Assembly: GCA_023953905.1 (NCBI GenBank)
Contig: JAMLJA010000003.1
Location: 248,001-312,000, forward strand
DNA: 64,000 bases
Source: Rhizobiaceae bacterium
GTDB taxonomy: Bacteria; Pseudomonadota; Alphaproteobacteria; Rhizobiales; Rhizobiaceae
Direction: 5' to 3'
Shown in pieces: positions 52,428-61,105 of the stretch (its first letter is position 1; each line of letters starts with the position of its first letter). The notes under the pieces are model-generated. The model did not search any database and was not told the DNA's origin. It saw nothing but the letters and a program-made list of their open reading frames with translations. A program made the position numbers and the translations under genes.

Positions 52428-54748
52428 CACTTCCTGCGCATGCGAACGTCGTCATCATCGGCGGTGGCATCATCGGCTGCTCGATCGCGTATCATTTGAC
52501 AAAGGTCGGGATAAACGATGTGTTGCTGCTCGAACGCCGCCAGCTCTGCTGCGGCACCACGTGGCACTCCGTTGGTAGCGTCGCGGAATTACGCGGCAAC
52601 CGGCGCATGACGGAGTTGGCACGCTATACGGCGGAACTCTATCGCAACCTCGAAGCTGAAACGGGACAGGCAACCGGCTACAAGCGGACCGGCTCGATCA
52701 TGCTCGCCTTGAATAGGGAGCGGCTGATGGAAATGGAGCGGCACGCGGCGCTCGCTCGCGCCTTTGGACAGGAAGCGGAAATGATCTCGCTGGCTGATGT
52801 CAAGGAGCGATGTCCGCAGGTTGTCGTCGACGATGCGCTCGCCGGGTTCTACCTGCCCACCGATGGTCGTACGAACCCCATCGACACCACGCAAGCTCTC
52901 GCCAAAGGCGCTCGGATGGGCGGCGCGACAATTCGCGAGAATGTGGAGGTGACCGGCCTGGATGTTGTAAACGGAGAGGTCCGTGGCGTTCACTCGCTGG
53001 AGGGGTCAGTCAAGGCCGATGTCGTCGTGCTGGCGGCTGGCATGTGGGCGCGCGAGTTTGCGGCAAGGTATGGCGTAGATCTGCCGTTGCAGGCTGCCGA
53101 GCACTTCTATGCCGTCACAGAAAACATCGAAGGCCTTCAACGCTCGATGCCGTTCATCCGCGTTCCCGATGAGAGCACCTACTACAAGGAGGACGCCGGC
53201 AAGCTTCTCTTCGGGTGCCTTGAAAAGTATGCCAAACCCTGGGCGCTCGACGGTATCCCAAAGGACTTCTGCTTCGATGCGTTGCCCGAGGATTTGGATC
53301 ATTTCGAACCGATCCTCGATGCAGCGGTGAAGCGCTTCCCGCTACTGGAGAACGCGGGTATCCAGCTGTTTTTCAACGGGCCGGAAAGCTTCACGCCTGA
53401 CGGCAACGCGCTGATGGGCGAAACACCCGAACTGAAGAATCTCTTCGTCGCGTGCGGTCTCAATACCGTCGGGGTAATGTCCGGTGGCGCAATGGGAAAG
53501 ATGATGGCGGAGTGGATCAACGATCGCCGACGCCCCGAGGGTTTCTCCGAGTTCGACGTAGCCCGCATGTCTGGATTCCAGGCGGGTCGTTCCTATCGGA
53601 GGGACCGAACCGTCGAGGCGCTCGGGGTGCTCTATGACATCGGCTGGCCAAATCGTGAATATCAATCTGCTCGCGGCGCGCGCCGCAGTCCGCTTTTTGG
53701 CGCGCACCGTCAGGCTCACGCGATCTTTGGAAACCGTGCCGGCTGGGAAGTACCTCTCGTTTATGCGCCGTCGGAGTCTGAAGCCGTTCTGAATCCCAGT
53801 TACGGGCGGCAGAACTGGACGTCGTGGGCCGCGGACGAGGCCGCCGCGGCAGAAGAGGACGTCGCGCTCATCGACCTCTCGGCGAGCGCAAAGCTGCGCA
53901 TCTGCGGTGAAAAGGCGGTAAGCGCATTGCTGGCGCTTTCCGGTGACGTTTACAGCGCGCCCGGTCTGAAATCGGCAGTGTGGACGAACGCGGCCGGAAG
54001 GGTGCGCTCGGCCGTGTCCATCCTTCGTCTTTCCGGCAGCGAGGCGATCGTGCTTTCTGCCGCCGGCAGCGAACGCATCCATGCGCAATGGCTGGAAAAT
54101 CAAGGCGTGGAAGCGAGCGCCATTCAGGTCGTGACCTCGGCCTATGCTCGCTATCTGCTTCTTGGACGGCAAGCCGATGCGCGCCTCGGCAGCGTGGAAA
54201 CAGCGACTTCGCAGCATGAACTCCGACACGCGGAAATTGGTTATGCTCCGGCAACCATGGTCCGGACGTCGCTGGGTTCGGCGGCGGGCTGGGATATCAT
54301 GGTCCCAACAGAGTTCGCCGCGCATGCTCTCGAGGCGCTCCAGTCCACCGGTTCCATCAGGCTGGCAGGCGCCTATGCGCTGGATGCATTGCGAATAAGC
54401 GCCGGCCTCCCCGAGTGGCCCAGCGAATTGGGGGATACGGTCACGCCGCGCGAGGCGGGACTTGTCGGCGCAGCGGCGGGCACGCGAACCACCGCGCTGG
54501 TGCAGATTTTTCTGAAGGAGGATGCGGGCGCTCTTTATGGTCAGGAAGGAATCCTCTGCGGGGGCAAGTCTGTCGGCCTCACCACCTCCGGCGCGTGGTG
54601 CCACAGGCGCAAGGTGCCTGTGGCACTCGGCTATGTCTCGAATGCAAACGGCGTCGATGCCGCCTGGATTGCCGAGGCCCGTTTCGAAATCGATCGGCCT
54701 GGGGGACCGGCCGCTGCCGACGTGATTTTGGTCGGGGAGGAGTACTAA
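52424..54748 (+). CDS. GcvT-type FAD-dependent N-demethylase (dimethylglycine dehydrogenase-like)
   Basis: The 774-residue protein has an N-terminal FAD oxidoreductase (ANVVIIGGGIIGCSIAYHLT; His in GTTWHSVGSVAELRG, the position of covalent FAD attachment in dimethylglycine dehydrogenase), an FAO_M-type middle part and a C-terminal GcvT/aminomethyltransferase-like folate domain (from about residue 440; NPSYGRQNWTSWAADEAAAA). It would oxidise an N-methyl or secondary amine and pass the C1 unit to tetrahydrofolate. The operon context with a hydantoinase suggests removal of an N-methyl group from the ring-opened product. The stop is followed by a decayed acyl-CoA dehydrogenase fragment. Confidence 0.93.
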   Translation: MTLPAHANVVIIGGGIIGCSIAYHLTKVGINDVLLLERRQLCCGTTWHSVGSVAELRGNRRMTELARYTAELYRNLEAETGQATGYKRTGSIMLALNRERLMEMERHAALARAFGQEAEMISLADVKERCPQVVVDDALAGFYLPTDGRTNPIDTTQALAKGARMGGATIRENVEVTGLDVVNGEVRGVHSLEGSVKADVVVLAAGMWAREFAARYGVDLPLQAAEHFYAVTENIEGLQRSMPFIRVPDESTYYKEDAGKLLFGCLEKYAKPWALDGIPKDFCFDALPEDLDHFEPILDAAVKRFPLLENAGIQLFFNGPESFTPDGNALMGETPELKNLFVACGLNTVGVMSGGAMGKMMAEWINDRRRPEGFSEFDVARMSGFQAGRSYRRDRTVEALGVLYDIGWPNREYQSARGARRSPLFGAHRQAHAIFGNRAGWEVPLVYAPSESEAVLNPSYGRQNWTSWAADEAAAAEEDVALIDLSASAKLRICGEKAVSALLALSGDVYSAPGLKSAVWTNAAGRVRSAVSILRLSGSEAIVLSAAGSERIHAQWLENQGVEASAIQVVTSAYARYLLLGRQADARLGSVETATSQHELRHAEIGYAPATMVRTSLGSAAGWDIMVPTEFAAHALEALQSTGSIRLAGAYALDALRISAGLPEWPSELGDTVTPREAGLVGAAAGTRTTALVQIFLKEDAGALYGQEGILCGGKSVGLTTSGAWCHRRKVPVALGYVSNANGVDAAWIAEARFEIDRPGGPAAADVILVGEEY

Positions 54749-54750
54749 GC

Positions 54751-54969
54751 GTGGGGCGCGCCGCAACCGAAACAGCGAAGCTGAATTGGACGGATGCCCT
54801 GCTGCTGAATTCCCAACCTGTGGATGACGAGCGCATTGTAGAAGCTGCGGCACCCGCCGCGCTTTCTGGAACAGGGCCAGCGAGCCCCAGTTGTATTTTC
54901 TACGATTTTACGCCACTGCCTCGGAAACGTTTAGAAGTGCATATGACGCCGTTGCAAGGGGCGCGGTGA
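54751..54969 (+). pseudogene. Remnant of an acyl-CoA (glutaryl-CoA-type) dehydrogenase
   Basis: A GTG start with a good GGAGGAG site opens a 72-residue frame whose first part, KLNWTDALLLNSQPVDDERI, matches the N-terminus of glutaryl-CoA dehydrogenase-type enzymes (compare W-x-DPL-L--QL-x-DER). After about residue 35 the similarity ends and the frame closes at TGA, so about 90% of the gene is missing. It directly follows the GcvT-type gene and was probably the next gene of that operon. Its electrons would have gone to ETF. Confidence 0.65.
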
Positions 54970-55208
54970 AACTGAAACGGCTTGAAAAGTTGCGCATGGG
55001 CGGTACGCGAATCAACATTCAGCTGAGCATCCCGGTGTCCGGGACGCCTGACGGCAAGATCTATCGGTACTCACGCAATCCTCGGTCGCGTTTCGGACGC
55101 CCTGCCATCGCTTCGATCGAAGCTTGTGCAATTGAGTTCCAGGAACGCCAATGTCCGGGCGGGGACCATGTCTTCGACGAAGCTCTTTCGAACCTGAAGG
55201 CGCTCTAG
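54966..55208 (+). CDS. Small uncharacterised frame before panC
   Basis: An 80-residue frame from GTG 54966 overlaps the stop of the dehydrogenase remnant and ends 2 bp before the panC start. It contains [20 protein letters not shown] and [20 protein letters not shown], with no recognised domain. The coupling to panC suggests it may be translated, but it could equally be junk at a rearrangement junction. Not recognised. Confidence 0.3.
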   Translation: MKLKRLEKLRMGGTRINIQLSIPVSGTPDGKIYRYSRNPRSRFGRPAIASIEACAIEFQERQCPGGDHVFDEALSNLKAL

Positions 55209-55210
55209 CC

Positions 55211-56104
55211 GTGAGCGTCAGCATCGTGCGCACTGTCGCTGACCTGCGCGAGGTCGTGGGGGAATGGCGCGCCTTGGGACTTAAAGTGGGCGTCGTGCCG
55301 ACCATGGGCGCGCTCCATGAGGGGCATCTCAGCCTCGTGCGCGCGGCATTCAAGCGGGCGGACCGCGTGATCGTGACGCTCTTCGTGAACCCGACCCAGT
55401 TCGACAATGCGACCGACCTCGGCGCGTATCCCCGCACCGAGGAAACGGATGCCGCCAAGCTGGCGTCCGTGAAGGCGGATGTGCTCTTTGCGCCCGACGT
55501 GTCGGAGATGTACCCGTCCGGCTTCGCAACGTCGATCTCCGTGCGCGGCGTGAGCGAGGGCCTTTGCGGCACTTATCGCCCCGGCCACTTCGATGGCGTC
55601 GCGACCGTGGTCGCGAAGCTGTTGCTCCAGACGACAGCGGATCTCGCGTTTTTCGGGGAAAAGGACTTCCAGCAGCTGCAGGTGGTGCGCCGCCTCGTGC
55701 GCGACCTCGACATCCACACCGAGATCGTCGGCTGCCCCACCATCCGCGAGCCGGATGGCCTTGCCATGTCATCGCGAAACATTCGCCTAACAGCGGACCA
55801 GCGACAGGTAGCGCCGCATCTGGCCGAGGTTCTGTTCAGCGCGGCAGAGAAGCTCGCTATCGGGGAGCGGGCTCAGCGGGTTCTGGCGACGTCCCGAGAA
55901 GCCCTTTTGTCTGCAGGCTTCGAGCGGGTCGAGTATCTCGAGTTGCGCTCGGCCGATGGCCTTCTGCCGCTCGAGACGGCCAGCGAGCCAGCCCGCTTGC
56001 TTGCAGCGGCATGGCTGGGCGGCGTGCGGCTGATCGACAATGTGAGTGTCGGAGTTTGTGCCGGGTCAGCCAGTACAGGTCGCGCGGACGATGCCGACGG
56101 CTGA
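55211..56104 (+). CDS. panC: Pantothenate synthetase
   Basis: The 297-residue enzyme joins pantoate and beta-alanine with ATP to make pantothenate, the precursor of CoA. It has [18 protein letters not shown] (HIGH-like nucleotide motif), [40 protein letters not shown] and [11 protein letters not shown] (KMSKS-like). The frame is complete. The start is GTG 55211 ([16 protein letters not shown]). panB and panD are absent here, and the gene stands between two decayed beta-oxidation genes, so it may be an acquired or second copy. It extends about 12 residues past the usual C-terminus. Confidence 0.93.
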   Translation: MSVSIVRTVADLREVVGEWRALGLKVGVVPTMGALHEGHLSLVRAAFKRADRVIVTLFVNPTQFDNATDLGAYPRTEETDAAKLASVKADVLFAPDVSEMYPSGFATSISVRGVSEGLCGTYRPGHFDGVATVVAKLLLQTTADLAFFGEKDFQQLQVVRRLVRDLDIHTEIVGCPTIREPDGLAMSSRNIRLTADQRQVAPHLAEVLFSAAEKLAIGERAQRVLATSREALLSAGFERVEYLELRSADGLLPLETASEPARLLAAAWLGGVRLIDNVSVGVCAGSASTGRADDADG

Positions 56105-56134
56105 TCTTCTTGGGTGTTCGGTCTACCGTCCCTC

Positions 56135-56316
56135 TCATCTGGGTTGGCGCTTCTGCGCGAATGCCAGGAGACCCTCGATCGCATCACGGCCGGCGTAGAC
56201 TGGCCTATGTAGCTGCTTGGCTTCGTCCAGCCCGCCAATCGCACCATAGTCCATCGCGGCGCGGATCGATGCCTTGCCGTGCCGGTGACGGGAGCCGAAA
56301 TCGATCTTGAGAACGG
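56135..56316 (-). pseudogene. 3' remnant of an enoyl-CoA hydratase
   Basis: The minus strand from about 56316 down to the TGA at 56137-56135 encodes HGKASIRAAMDYGAIGGLDE, AKQLHRPVYAGRDAIEGLLA and FAQKRQPR, which matches the C-terminal end of enoyl-CoA hydratase/isomerase proteins (the usual end is E-G-x-x-A-F-x-E-K-R). Everything upstream, including the active site, is missing; the HicA promoter and gene occupy that side. It pairs with the acyl-CoA dehydrogenase remnant on the other side of panC. Confidence 0.65.
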
Positions 56317-56342
56317 TACTAAATAATGATACTGGATACTCG

Positions 56343-56597
56343 ATGAAAAAGCATCACAGAGCCACTCTGGAACTGATCTTCGCCCGCCCGGTCAACGGCT
56401 CGATCCGCTGGGCCGACATAGAGGCGCTGTTTGTGAGCCTCGGGGCGGAGGTCAGCGAGCGGGAAGGTTCGCGCGTCGGCGTGTTTCTGTTCGGTGAAGT
56501 GCGCGTCTTTCATCGTCCGCATCCGTCACCGGATCCGGACAAAGGTGCGGTTGCCAGCATCCGAAAATGGCTGGACGAACACGGAGTAAAGCCATGA
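56343..56597 (+). CDS. hicA: HicA-family toxin (mRNA interferase)
   Basis: The 84-residue toxin has the small double-stranded-RNA-binding fold of HicA: IRWADIEALFVSLGAEVSER, then GSRVGVFLFGEVRVFHRPHP and AVASIRKWLDEHGVKP. It belongs to the subtype with GSRV and FHRPHP rather than the GSHH of E. coli HicA. The start is ATG 56343. It overlaps hicB by 4 bp (ATGA) and is the first gene. The upstream region holds a repeated GATACT and a possible TTGAGA -35. Confidence 0.9.
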   Translation: MKKHHRATLELIFARPVNGSIRWADIEALFVSLGAEVSEREGSRVGVFLFGEVRVFHRPHPSPDPDKGAVASIRKWLDEHGVKP

Positions 56598-56926
56598 ACA
56601 ATGTCGTTGAAATCAATGGCGAGAAGGCGGTTATCGCTTTCGATCCCGAGATTCAGATGCTGCGCGGCGAGTTTGTCGGCCTCAATGGCGGAGCCGACTT
56701 CTATGCCGAGAGTGTCCACGATCTGATCGAGGAAGGCCGCAAGTCGTTGGCCGTCTATCTCGAAATGTGCCGGGAGAAGGGCATCGAGGCGCGCCGGAAG
56801 TTCTCCGGCAAGTTCAATGTCCGCCTCACCCCTGACGACCATGCCGCCGCAGTCATTGCCGCAGCAGCATCGGGCAAGAGCCTGAATGAATGGATCGTCG
56901 GGACGATCAGGGAGGCCGCTGAATAG
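56594..56926 (+). CDS. hicB: HicB-family antitoxin
   Basis: The 110-residue antitoxin has the partial RNase-H-like N-terminal domain (VIAFDPEIQMLRGEFVGLNG, then DFYAESVHDLIEEGRKSLAV) and a C-terminal ribbon-helix-helix (FNVRLTPDDHAAAVIAAAAS, GKSLNEWIVGTIREAA) that binds the operator. The pair would autorepress and neutralise HicA. Its start overlaps the hicA stop. It lies 41 bp before a dead serine recombinase, suggesting it arrived on a mobile element. Confidence 0.93.
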   Translation: MNNVVEINGEKAVIAFDPEIQMLRGEFVGLNGGADFYAESVHDLIEEGRKSLAVYLEMCREKGIEARRKFSGKFNVRLTPDDHAAAVIAAAASGKSLNEWIVGTIREAAE

Positions 56927-56967
56927 CGACCTTGTTCGTTCGACCGGGTTCGAAAGGAGACATCGCC

Positions 56968-57537
56968 ATGAGCGCTTCTTCCGTGCCGCTACACGCCGCC
57001 CTCCATCTGCGTGTTTCGACGACGCGGCAGGCCGAGCATGACGTTTCCATTCCCGATTAGAAGCCGCAAGGCGAATCCTATTGCGAGTCACGCGGCCTGC
57101 AACTGGTCGAAGCCTTTATTGAACCCGGCGCATCGGCGACCAATGACCGCCGCCCCGAGTTCCAGCGCAGGATCGAGGCCGGAATGTCGAAACCCACGCC
57201 CTTCGACGTTGTGGTGGTCCATTCGTTCAGCCGGTTCTTCCGCGATCACTTCGAGCTTAGGTTCTATGTCCGCAACTTGGCGAAGAACGGTGTGAAGCTG
57301 GTTTCGATCACTCAGGAAATGGGGGACGACCCCATGCATGTCATGATGCGGCAGATCATAGCGCTGTTCATTGAATATCAGTCCAAGGAGAACGCCAAGC
57401 ACGTCATGCGCGCCTTGAAGGAGAATGCGCGGAAAGGCGTCTGGAACGGCTCGCTACCTCCTATCGGCTATCGCACCGTCGCCGCCGAACAGCGCGGGGC
57501 CAAGAGGGGTGCCTTGCACTTCATAGACCCCATCTAA
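56968..57537 (+). pseudogene. Serine recombinase with internal amber codon, 3' truncated
   Basis: The frame from ATG 56968 (AAAGGAGA upstream) encodes a site-specific serine recombinase: LHLRVSTTRQAEHDVSIPD with the catalytic Ser in RVST, then TAG at 57058-57060 where a Gln is expected. The frame continues with KPQGESYCESRGLQLVEAFI, FDVVVVHSFSRFFRDHFEL, VKLVSITQEMGDDPMHVMM and ENARKGVWNGSLPPIGYRTV. It ends at 57537, so the recombinase-specific C-terminal zinc-ribbon and DNA-binding part is missing. The nonsense codon and truncation make it inactive. Confidence 0.9.
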
Positions 57538-57645
57538 CACCGATTTTGCCCGCGCTCTTATCGAGGTGCGTATTGATTGCGAGCTATGGATGGATCAGTC
57601 CGATGACTTGCATCGAGTTTCTCGTTCGTCAGAGACCAGCTGATC

Positions 57646-58818
57646 TCAGACAGGATAGGCACCCGGCCTATCGGTTTCCAAAAGTCGCGAAAGAGTCGCT
57701 AATCCGTGCGTCACCCTCTCGTCCGACGCTTCATGACTGAGGCAAAGCCGCACGGCCGAGCAGGTTTGATGGCCAGTCATCACGAAACTGCTCGCTGGCG
57801 TGACTAGCACTCCCAAGTTTGCGGCCATAGCCGAGAAGGCGTCAGCTTGCCAGTGTTCAGGCAGCAAGAGCCAAAGGTGTGATCCGAAGGGGTCCGTCTG
57901 ATAGTGGAAGCTCGCCAAAGCCCCGCGGGCCATAGTTTGTCGCCTCGCGGCATGGGCGCGCTGACCCTCTTTCAACTTCTCGGCTGTTCCATTGGCCACC
58001 CATTCCGATGCGATCTCGCTCATCAACGGCGGAGGCATCCACGAGGACATGATGACCGCGTTGCGGATCGCGCTAACCAGCCGGTCCGGCGCGTGAACGA
58101 ACCCAACGCGTAAACCGGGGGCGGCGGTCTTCGAGAGTCCGGTTATGAAGACTGACCGTTGCGGAGCGAACGCCGCGACCGGATCTGGGACAGACTGGGG
58201 CAGTAGGCCAAATACGACATCCTCGATCAGGATTAGATCATGCGCGTCAGCGAGGTCTGCGATGATGCGGCGTCTTCGCCCCCCATGGTGACGGCCGTCG
58301 GGGTTTGAAGCGTAGGTGTGATGTAAAGTGCGCGGGCAGGATGCCGTCGACAGGCCGCTTCAATGGCGTCTGGAAGAATACCGTCACCGTCCATCGGCAG
58401 GCCAACGATCCGGACGCCGAGATGGCGGGCAATCGCCTTCACCGGCGCATAGGATAGCGCTTCCGTAAGGAGGATGTCCCCCGGATGCAGCACCGCCGCT
58501 AAAGTCGCAAAAATGCCCTGCTGGGCTCCACAGGTCAGGATGATATTTTCAACACCAGTTGAGAGCCCACTCCTGGCTATCCAGGCTGCTCCAGCTCGCC
58601 GATGGCGCAAAGCTACGTCACCGCGTTCATGATCGAGGTAATCTGCAAAATCACCAGCGCGAACCAGATCGGCCAGAGTTGCCGCAAGTGCCTGGCTGGA
58701 TTCGCCCACAAAGGGCAGATTTCGGGAGAAGTCGATCGGCCCGGTTTGCGGGCGACTCAGGACAGGGTCTTCGCTCGTTTGTATCACCGGCGTCTGGGTA
58801 ATCGGACGAATTGCACCC
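57646..58818 (-). pseudogene. MocR-like PLP aminotransferase, frameshifted and N-terminally truncated
   Basis: Two frames on the minus strand make one fold-type-I aminotransferase domain of the GntR/MocR class. The upstream frame has FADYLDHERGDVALRHRRAG, GVENIILTCGAQQGIFATLA and ALYITPTLQTPTA. After a run of six G (near 58275-58281) the frame must shift by one base to continue RRRIIADLADAHDLILIEDV, FITGLSKTAAPGLRVGFVHA with the PLP Lys, and the C-terminal FSAMAANLGVLVTPASSFVM. The winged-helix DNA-binding domain expected at the N-terminus is absent, cut at an MFS fragment. Confidence 0.8.
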
Positions 58819-59221
58819 ATGGTGCCGCCCAATGTCATCCTCATTGCCGGTCTGGCAAGTTCCGCGGCTGCATCGTTCCTGTTGCTTGTCGTACCGGTTC
58901 GGGATCCTGACTCGTGCTCTATCCGGCCTTCTTTTTCCTTGGTTTTGGCCTCTCAATGTGGCTCGTCGTTCACAACACCGTGCGCCAGGTGGCGACGCCG
59001 GAGGAGATGCTGGGCCGGATGAACGCCGTCATCAGAGCGCCATCTACGGTGTACGCCCCCTGGGAGCCTTGAGCGGCGGCCTTGTTGTCAGCCACTGGTC
59101 GCCCGAAGCGGGGATCTGGGTGGTGGCAGGACTTTTCAGCGTATCTTGCCTGGCGGCATTGCTCGGCAGACTTCGGACAGTCGGGAGCTACGATGCGATG
59201 AAAGCTTTACCTGAAACGTAA
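58819..59221 (+). pseudogene. C-terminal remnant of an MFS transporter
   Basis: Three consecutive pieces in different frames give one membrane protein end: PPNVILIAGLASSAAASFLL, then VLYPAFFFLGFGLSMWLVVH with NTVRQVATPEEMLGRMNAVI (typical of the EntS-like major facilitator group), then GALSGGLVVSHWSPEAGIWV and CLAALLGRLRTVGSYDAM. At least two frameshifts are needed and the first two thirds of the gene are missing. Confidence 0.7.
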
Positions 59222-59293
59222 TTGGACGGCCGTCACTCACCTGATTGACTGCCGGCAGATACAGGTGCTCCGCCAATTCAGGAAGGAATCCAA

Positions 59294-59836
59294 ATGACCT
59301 TTGTCAGCATAGTGGTCGTGAGGCCGGCTCACATTCTTGCAAAGATCGTTCTGGCTGCGCTTATTATCAGCGGCCTGCTGAATCATGCCCAAACCCAAGG
59401 ACAGCCCGCCATGCAAGTTCGCGATCTCTACCCGCTCATCACAACTCCTAGATTGATTGAAACCCGAGACTTCTATGTGAGAAATTTCGGTTTCGAGGTC
59501 GCGTTCGAGGCGGACTGGTTCCTCTATCTGGTCGGTCCCGCCGAAGAGGCAAGCCGGGGCGCGACGCTCGCATTCATGCACCCAAATCATCCCTCGAATC
59601 CGCCCGGTCCGGAGAGCTTTGACGGCAAGGGCATGATCCTGACCGTCGAGGTTTCCGACGCCGCAAACGTCTTCGAACGCTTCAGCGAGGCGGGCGCACC
59701 CATCGTGCATCCCCTCACGGATGAAGATTGGGGCCAGCGCCGGTTTATGACCCGCGATCCCGCCGGTGTGCTAGTCGACATCGTCCAACAGATCGAACCC
59801 AAGGCGGGGTACTGGGATCAGTACATGTCGAAGTAG
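59294..59836 (+). CDS. VOC-family (glyoxalase-like) protein with N-terminal hydrophobic segment
   Basis: The 180-residue protein has one complete vicinal-oxygen-chelate pair: LYPLITTPRLIETRDFYVRN and RGATLAFMHPNHPS, then EVSDAANVFERFSEAGAPIV and RFMTRDPAGVLVDIVQQIE. It resembles glyoxalase/bleomycin-resistance proteins. The start at ATG 59294 is backed by GGAAGGA, which places a hydrophobic helix (HILAKIVLAALIISGLLNHA) before the domain; a cytosolic version could start at the Met of MQVRDLYPL. The hydrophobic segment is unusual for this family. Substrate unknown. Confidence 0.85.
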   Translation: MTFVSIVVVRPAHILAKIVLAALIISGLLNHAQTQGQPAMQVRDLYPLITTPRLIETRDFYVRNFGFEVAFEADWFLYLVGPAEEASRGATLAFMHPNHPSNPPGPESFDGKGMILTVEVSDAANVFERFSEAGAPIVHPLTDEDWGQRRFMTRDPAGVLVDIVQQIEPKAGYWDQYMSK

Positions 59837-59890
59837 GTCAGCGGTGAGACGTTGAGATGGACCATACGTGAAACATGATGATCGGAAGCA

Positions 59891-60148
59891 GTGCCAGAAC
59901 CTGCCCGAATCTTGTTCGAACAAGTTCGCCACGAACAGGAGTATCGGAGATTCATAGAAGCTCTTGAACTTGAAGATGTCGTGCTTGTCGCACACTCAAT
60001 GGGGGGAACGGAGATCGCACGCTATTTTGCGCGGCAAGGCGGCGCCAAGATTCCCAAGGTCATACTCGTCGGCACAATCACGCCGCAGTCATCGATGATC
60101 GGCTGGTCACAACCTCCGTTTCAGCGACAAACCATCATTGTCGGATGA
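59891..60148 (+). pseudogene. Internal fragment of an alpha/beta hydrolase
   Basis: The frame encodes EQEYRRFIEALELEDVVLVA, then HSMGGTEIARYFARQGGAKI with the nucleophile Ser in AHSMGG, and PKVILVGTITPQ. This is the nucleophile-elbow part of a chloroperoxidase-like hydrolase. The N-terminal oxyanion part and the catalytic Asp and His are missing. Its end overlaps the convergent GNAT gene. Confidence 0.7.
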
Positions 60149-60667
60149 AATTGCGAGAGAACCCTGCGCTCGGGAGCTCCAGTGGCGTTTCTCCGTCTGC
60201 CTCGTGGCGATCATCCCGACCGCCTCCGCCAAACGGTTCGCGGCAACGTTTTCCGGCACGGTCTCGGCGACAAACGTCCGAATGCCTAAACTGTCCTGCG
60301 CCCATGCCACAAAGCTGCGCATGATCTCGCTTGCCGCGCCTTGCCGCCACCATGCCGGAATCAACTCGATGCCGAGTTCGCCCTCACCAGACGGCAAACC
60401 ACGCGTGCGGAGTCCGACGTTTCCAACATAGCCAGTGGGATCATCGCGCGACGTAACTGCAAACTGGTAGTTCTCACGTGGTTGCTCAACCTGCCAGGTG
60501 AGAAACGCATCGAACACCGACGATGCATGCGCTCCGCCTCTCTCATGCTCCAGATGGTGGCTGGAGAACACCGGGTCGAAGTGGCAGGCTACGAACGGTT
60601 CGCGATCATCTTCAGTGAACTCGCGAATGCGAAATCGCTCGGTGGTGAAGATATTTCGATCCGCCAT
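60107..60667 (-). CDS. GNAT-family N-acetyltransferase (RimJ/RimL type)
   Basis: The 186-residue protein has the RimJ-like pattern TERFRIREFTEDDREPFVAC, FLTWQVEQPRENYQFAVTSR, GELGIELIPAWWRQGAASEI (motif A, acetyl-CoA binding) and TFVAETVPENVAANRLAEAV (motif B). It would acetylate an amine on a protein or small molecule. The last 20 residues are not conserved and overlap the hydrolase remnant, so the C-terminus may have been altered by the rearrangement. It otherwise appears intact. Confidence 0.82.
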   Translation of the reverse strand: MADRNIFTTERFRIREFTEDDREPFVACHFDPVFSSHHLEHERGGAHASSVFDAFLTWQVEQPRENYQFAVTSRDDPTGYVGNVGLRTRGLPSGEGELGIELIPAWWRQGAASEIMRSFVAWAQDSLGIRTFVAETVPENVAANRLAEAVGMIATRQTEKRHWSSRAQGSLAISSDNDGLSLKRRL

Positions 60668-60904
60668 GATGCACTAGGCCTCTATCAGTCCACGGAAGCT
60701 ATCGTGCGGACCGGCATCACTCAATTACGTCAGAGGTAATTGAGTTGAAGTCGGCAGAAACGATCCATTCTACGATGACCGCACGGCTCACAACTACGCC
60801 GCAGGCAATTGAACATGAAGCCAGCAGGTTTGCACATTGTCCGTACAAAGGCGTTCAGATGGCGGGGCCTCAATTGCTTTGCTGCACCGCATAAGGAGCT
60901 AACA

Positions 60905-61105
60905 ATGACAGGCAAGATCATCGCGACGCAATATATGTCGCTCGACGGCGTAATAGAAGATCCTGTCGGAAAGGAGGGGGCGGTCTGGGTGACTGGACGG
61001 GTCCGTTCAGCCGGGGTCCGGTCGGCGATAAGTTCAAGGCAGATGAACTGCGCGCCGCCGATGCTCTAATCTTCGGACGCAAGACCCTATGACGGGTTCG
61101 CTTCA
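60905..61105 (+). pseudogene. Frameshifted DHFR/RibD-like reductase fragment
   Basis: After GCTAACA the frame MTGKIIATQYMSLDGVIEDP matches dihydrofolate-reductase-like (RibD C-terminal) proteins. Continuation needs a shift to read GDWTGPFSRGPVGDKFKADE and LRAADALIFGRKT, and a second shift for YDGFASMV, where an IS5-type fragment interrupts. The gene is dead and interrupted. Confidence 0.75.

Noticed and set aside
55873..56247. Minus-strand frame antisense to the end of panC
   Set aside because: It is out of frame with the enoyl-CoA hydratase remnant and has no recognisable protein features.
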